Below are positions 63,000 to 64,000 of a stretch of DNA of 64,000 nucleotides, one piece after another. The position numbers and the translations under genes are program-made. The stretch covers positions 1 to 64,000 of the forward strand of contig NZ_JACLHY010000012.1 in NCBI RefSeq assembly GCF_014397245.1, given 5' to 3'. This stretch comes from Arenibacter arenosicollis (GTDB taxonomy: Bacteria > Bacteroidota > Bacteroidia > Flavobacteriales > Flavobacteriaceae). The notes under the pieces were generated by a model. The model saw only the letters and a program-made list of their open reading frames with translations, did no database searches and had not been told where the DNA came from. Position 1 is the stretch's first letter; every line of letters begins with the position of its first letter.

Positions 63000-64000
63000 A
63001 TGGCTATGAAGAAAGTAGATGTTTTTGTAATAGGAAGTGGCAGTGCGGGCCGAAAGGTGGCTGAAACCTGTGTCAAAAGTGGATTAAAAGTGGCCATAGC
63101 GGATAACCGCGAATATGGCGGCACTTGTGGCAACAGGGGCTGTATTCCCAAAAAGATTCTTTTGGCACCCACAGAGACTTATGAATTGGCCGCAAATTTA
63201 ACGGACAAAGGTATTTCCTCAGAACCAACCTTGGACTGGAAAGCACTGCAAAGATTTAAACGGCAATTCACCAAGCCGATTCCTATGGCTACTGAAAAGG
63301 AATTAAAGGAATTGGGAATTCAACTTTACCACCAATCACCAAAGTTTTTGGACGAACAGACTTTATCCGTTGAAGGTAAATCCATTAAAGCCACAAAAAT
63401 AGTTGTAGCTACGGGACAGATCCCAAGAAAACTTGAATTCAAGGGTGCCAAGTTCCTTAAAAATAGTGACGATTTTCTACAATTGGGGAAATTGCCAAAA
63501 AATATGGTCTTTATCGGTGGCGGTTATATTGCAATGGAATTTGCCCATATGGCAGCCAGGGCAGGAAGTAAAATAACCATCATCGAGCATGGAGAAAACA
63601 TCCTCAAAGCTTTTGACAGCGACTTGGTATCCCACTTAAGGAAGGTCTCCGAGGACCTGGGTATAAACTTTATACTGAATTCCGAGGTCACTAAAATAGA
63701 GAAGCTGAAAAAAAATCTGCGTATTCGTTATAAACAGGGTGGTAAGGAAAAAACGCTAAAAACACGATCAATATTCAACACAGCCGGAAGGGTTCCCGCT
63801 ATCAATACCTTGAACTTGGAGAAAGGCAATGTATCCTATTCCGATAAAGGCATACAAGTAAACGAGTACCTACAAAATACTGGCAATCCAAATGTTTATG
63901 CCTGCGGTGACGTATCGGCACATGGCCTGCCCCTGACTCCCTTATCAGGAGTGGAAGGGGCTATTGTAGCGGAAAATATACTTCAGGGTAATAAAAGAAA
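63000..64000 (+). CDS. NAD(P)/FAD-dependent disulfide reductase-like flavoprotein (cut by window edge)
   Basis: 333 complete codons from ATG 63000. N-terminal FAD fold KKVDVFVIGSGSAGRKVAET, redox motif EYGGTCGNRGCIPKKI (Cys43 and Cys48, the CxNxGC pattern of glutathione/mercuric/dihydrolipoamide reductases), ATGQIP, the NAD(P)-binding MVFIGGGYIAMEFAHMAARA and the second FAD motif NVYACGDVSAHGLPLTPLSG. The C-terminal dimerisation domain, which would separate glutathione reductase from other types, is beyond the edge. It probably reduces a thiol, quinone or metal with NAD(P)H. The acyl-CoA dehydrogenase terminator separates it from the gene before. Confidence 0.88.
   Translation, partial: MAMKKVDVFVIGSGSAGRKVAETCVKSGLKVAIADNREYGGTCGNRGCIPKKILLAPTETYELAANLTDKGISSEPTLDWKALQRFKRQFTKPIPMATEKELKELGIQLYHQSPKFLDEQTLSVEGKSIKATKIVVATGQIPRKLEFKGAKFLKNSDDFLQLGKLPKNMVFIGGGYIAMEFAHMAARAGSKITIIEHGENILKAFDSDLVSHLRKVSEDLGINFILNSEVTKIEKLKKNLRIRYKQGGKEKTLKTRSIFNTAGRVPAINTLNLEKGNVSYSDKGIQVNEYLQNTGNPNVYACGDVSAHGLPLTPLSGVEGAIVAENILQGNKR

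Overview
The window looks like a chromosomal segment from a marine-type Flavobacteriaceae (Bacteroidota). The DNA is AT-rich, and Shine-Dalgarno motifs are mostly absent. Several starts are preceded by the Bacteroidota -7 element TAnnTTTG. Gene content fits: a fused E1 alpha/beta 2-oxoacid dehydrogenase, a LemA/DUF2207 pair, lipoproteins with an early lipobox Cys, a bacterial SUI1 protein and a single-chain PurL. The genus cannot be fixed from the sequence alone. No rRNA, tRNA or CRISPR array was seen.

Layout. Positions 1-126 hold the 5' end of an IS3-type transposase and a probable IS end. An OsmC gene follows, then a long non-coding stretch leading to three very small ORFs (1322-1703) whose products share a W..(K/E)RR.Y ending. 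From 1.8 to 20.8 kb there is mixed housekeeping and accessory content: EamA exporter, DUF2207 plus LemA, NTF2-like protein, two pirins (the second broken by an in-frame TAG), TMEM175-type channel, di-haem cytochrome lipoprotein, M19 dipeptidase, SF2 helicase, LpxD, VF530, DEAD-box helicase, M28 peptidase, HPF and TerC.

20.8-25.7 kb is a compact minus-strand biosynthetic operon: FAD oxidoreductase, methyltransferase, type III polyketide synthase, FabZ-like dehydratase, FabF-like ketosynthase and ACP. It probably makes a methylated, oxidised phenolic lipid from a dedicated acyl-ACP starter. It is the strongest candidate here for an uncharacterised pathway. 25.8-34.4 kb carries an OmpA lipoprotein, a lipocalin, a gdhA-like/GreA-like/unknown operon, and a fused E1 gene followed by a histidine kinase and a sigma-54 response regulator.

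34.5-54 kb contains an IPNS-like oxygenase, DinB, SUI1, DUF1835, a nucleoside phosphorylase, a cytosolic NMT1-like protein, a response regulator, Ung, an ECF sigma operon, a YCF48-like lipoprotein, an RsmB-like methyltransferase, a His-rich secreted protein, an acyl-CoA dehydrogenase, a frameshifted cation diffusion facilitator gene, PurL with a GNAT gene, and a GHL10-like lipoprotein.

54.4-62.7 kb is a fatty-acid degradation locus: acyl-CoA synthetase, MarR regulator, HCDH/ECH bifunctional enzyme, thiolase and acyl-CoA dehydrogenase. A perfect 32-bp palindrome abuts the MarR promoter. A small four-helix-bundle gene bounded by inverted repeats sits inside the operon. The right edge cuts a glutathione/mercuric-reductase-like flavoprotein gene.

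Two genes are each broken by a single base change (pirin TGG to TAG; CDF one missing A). These may be true pseudogenes or assembly errors.
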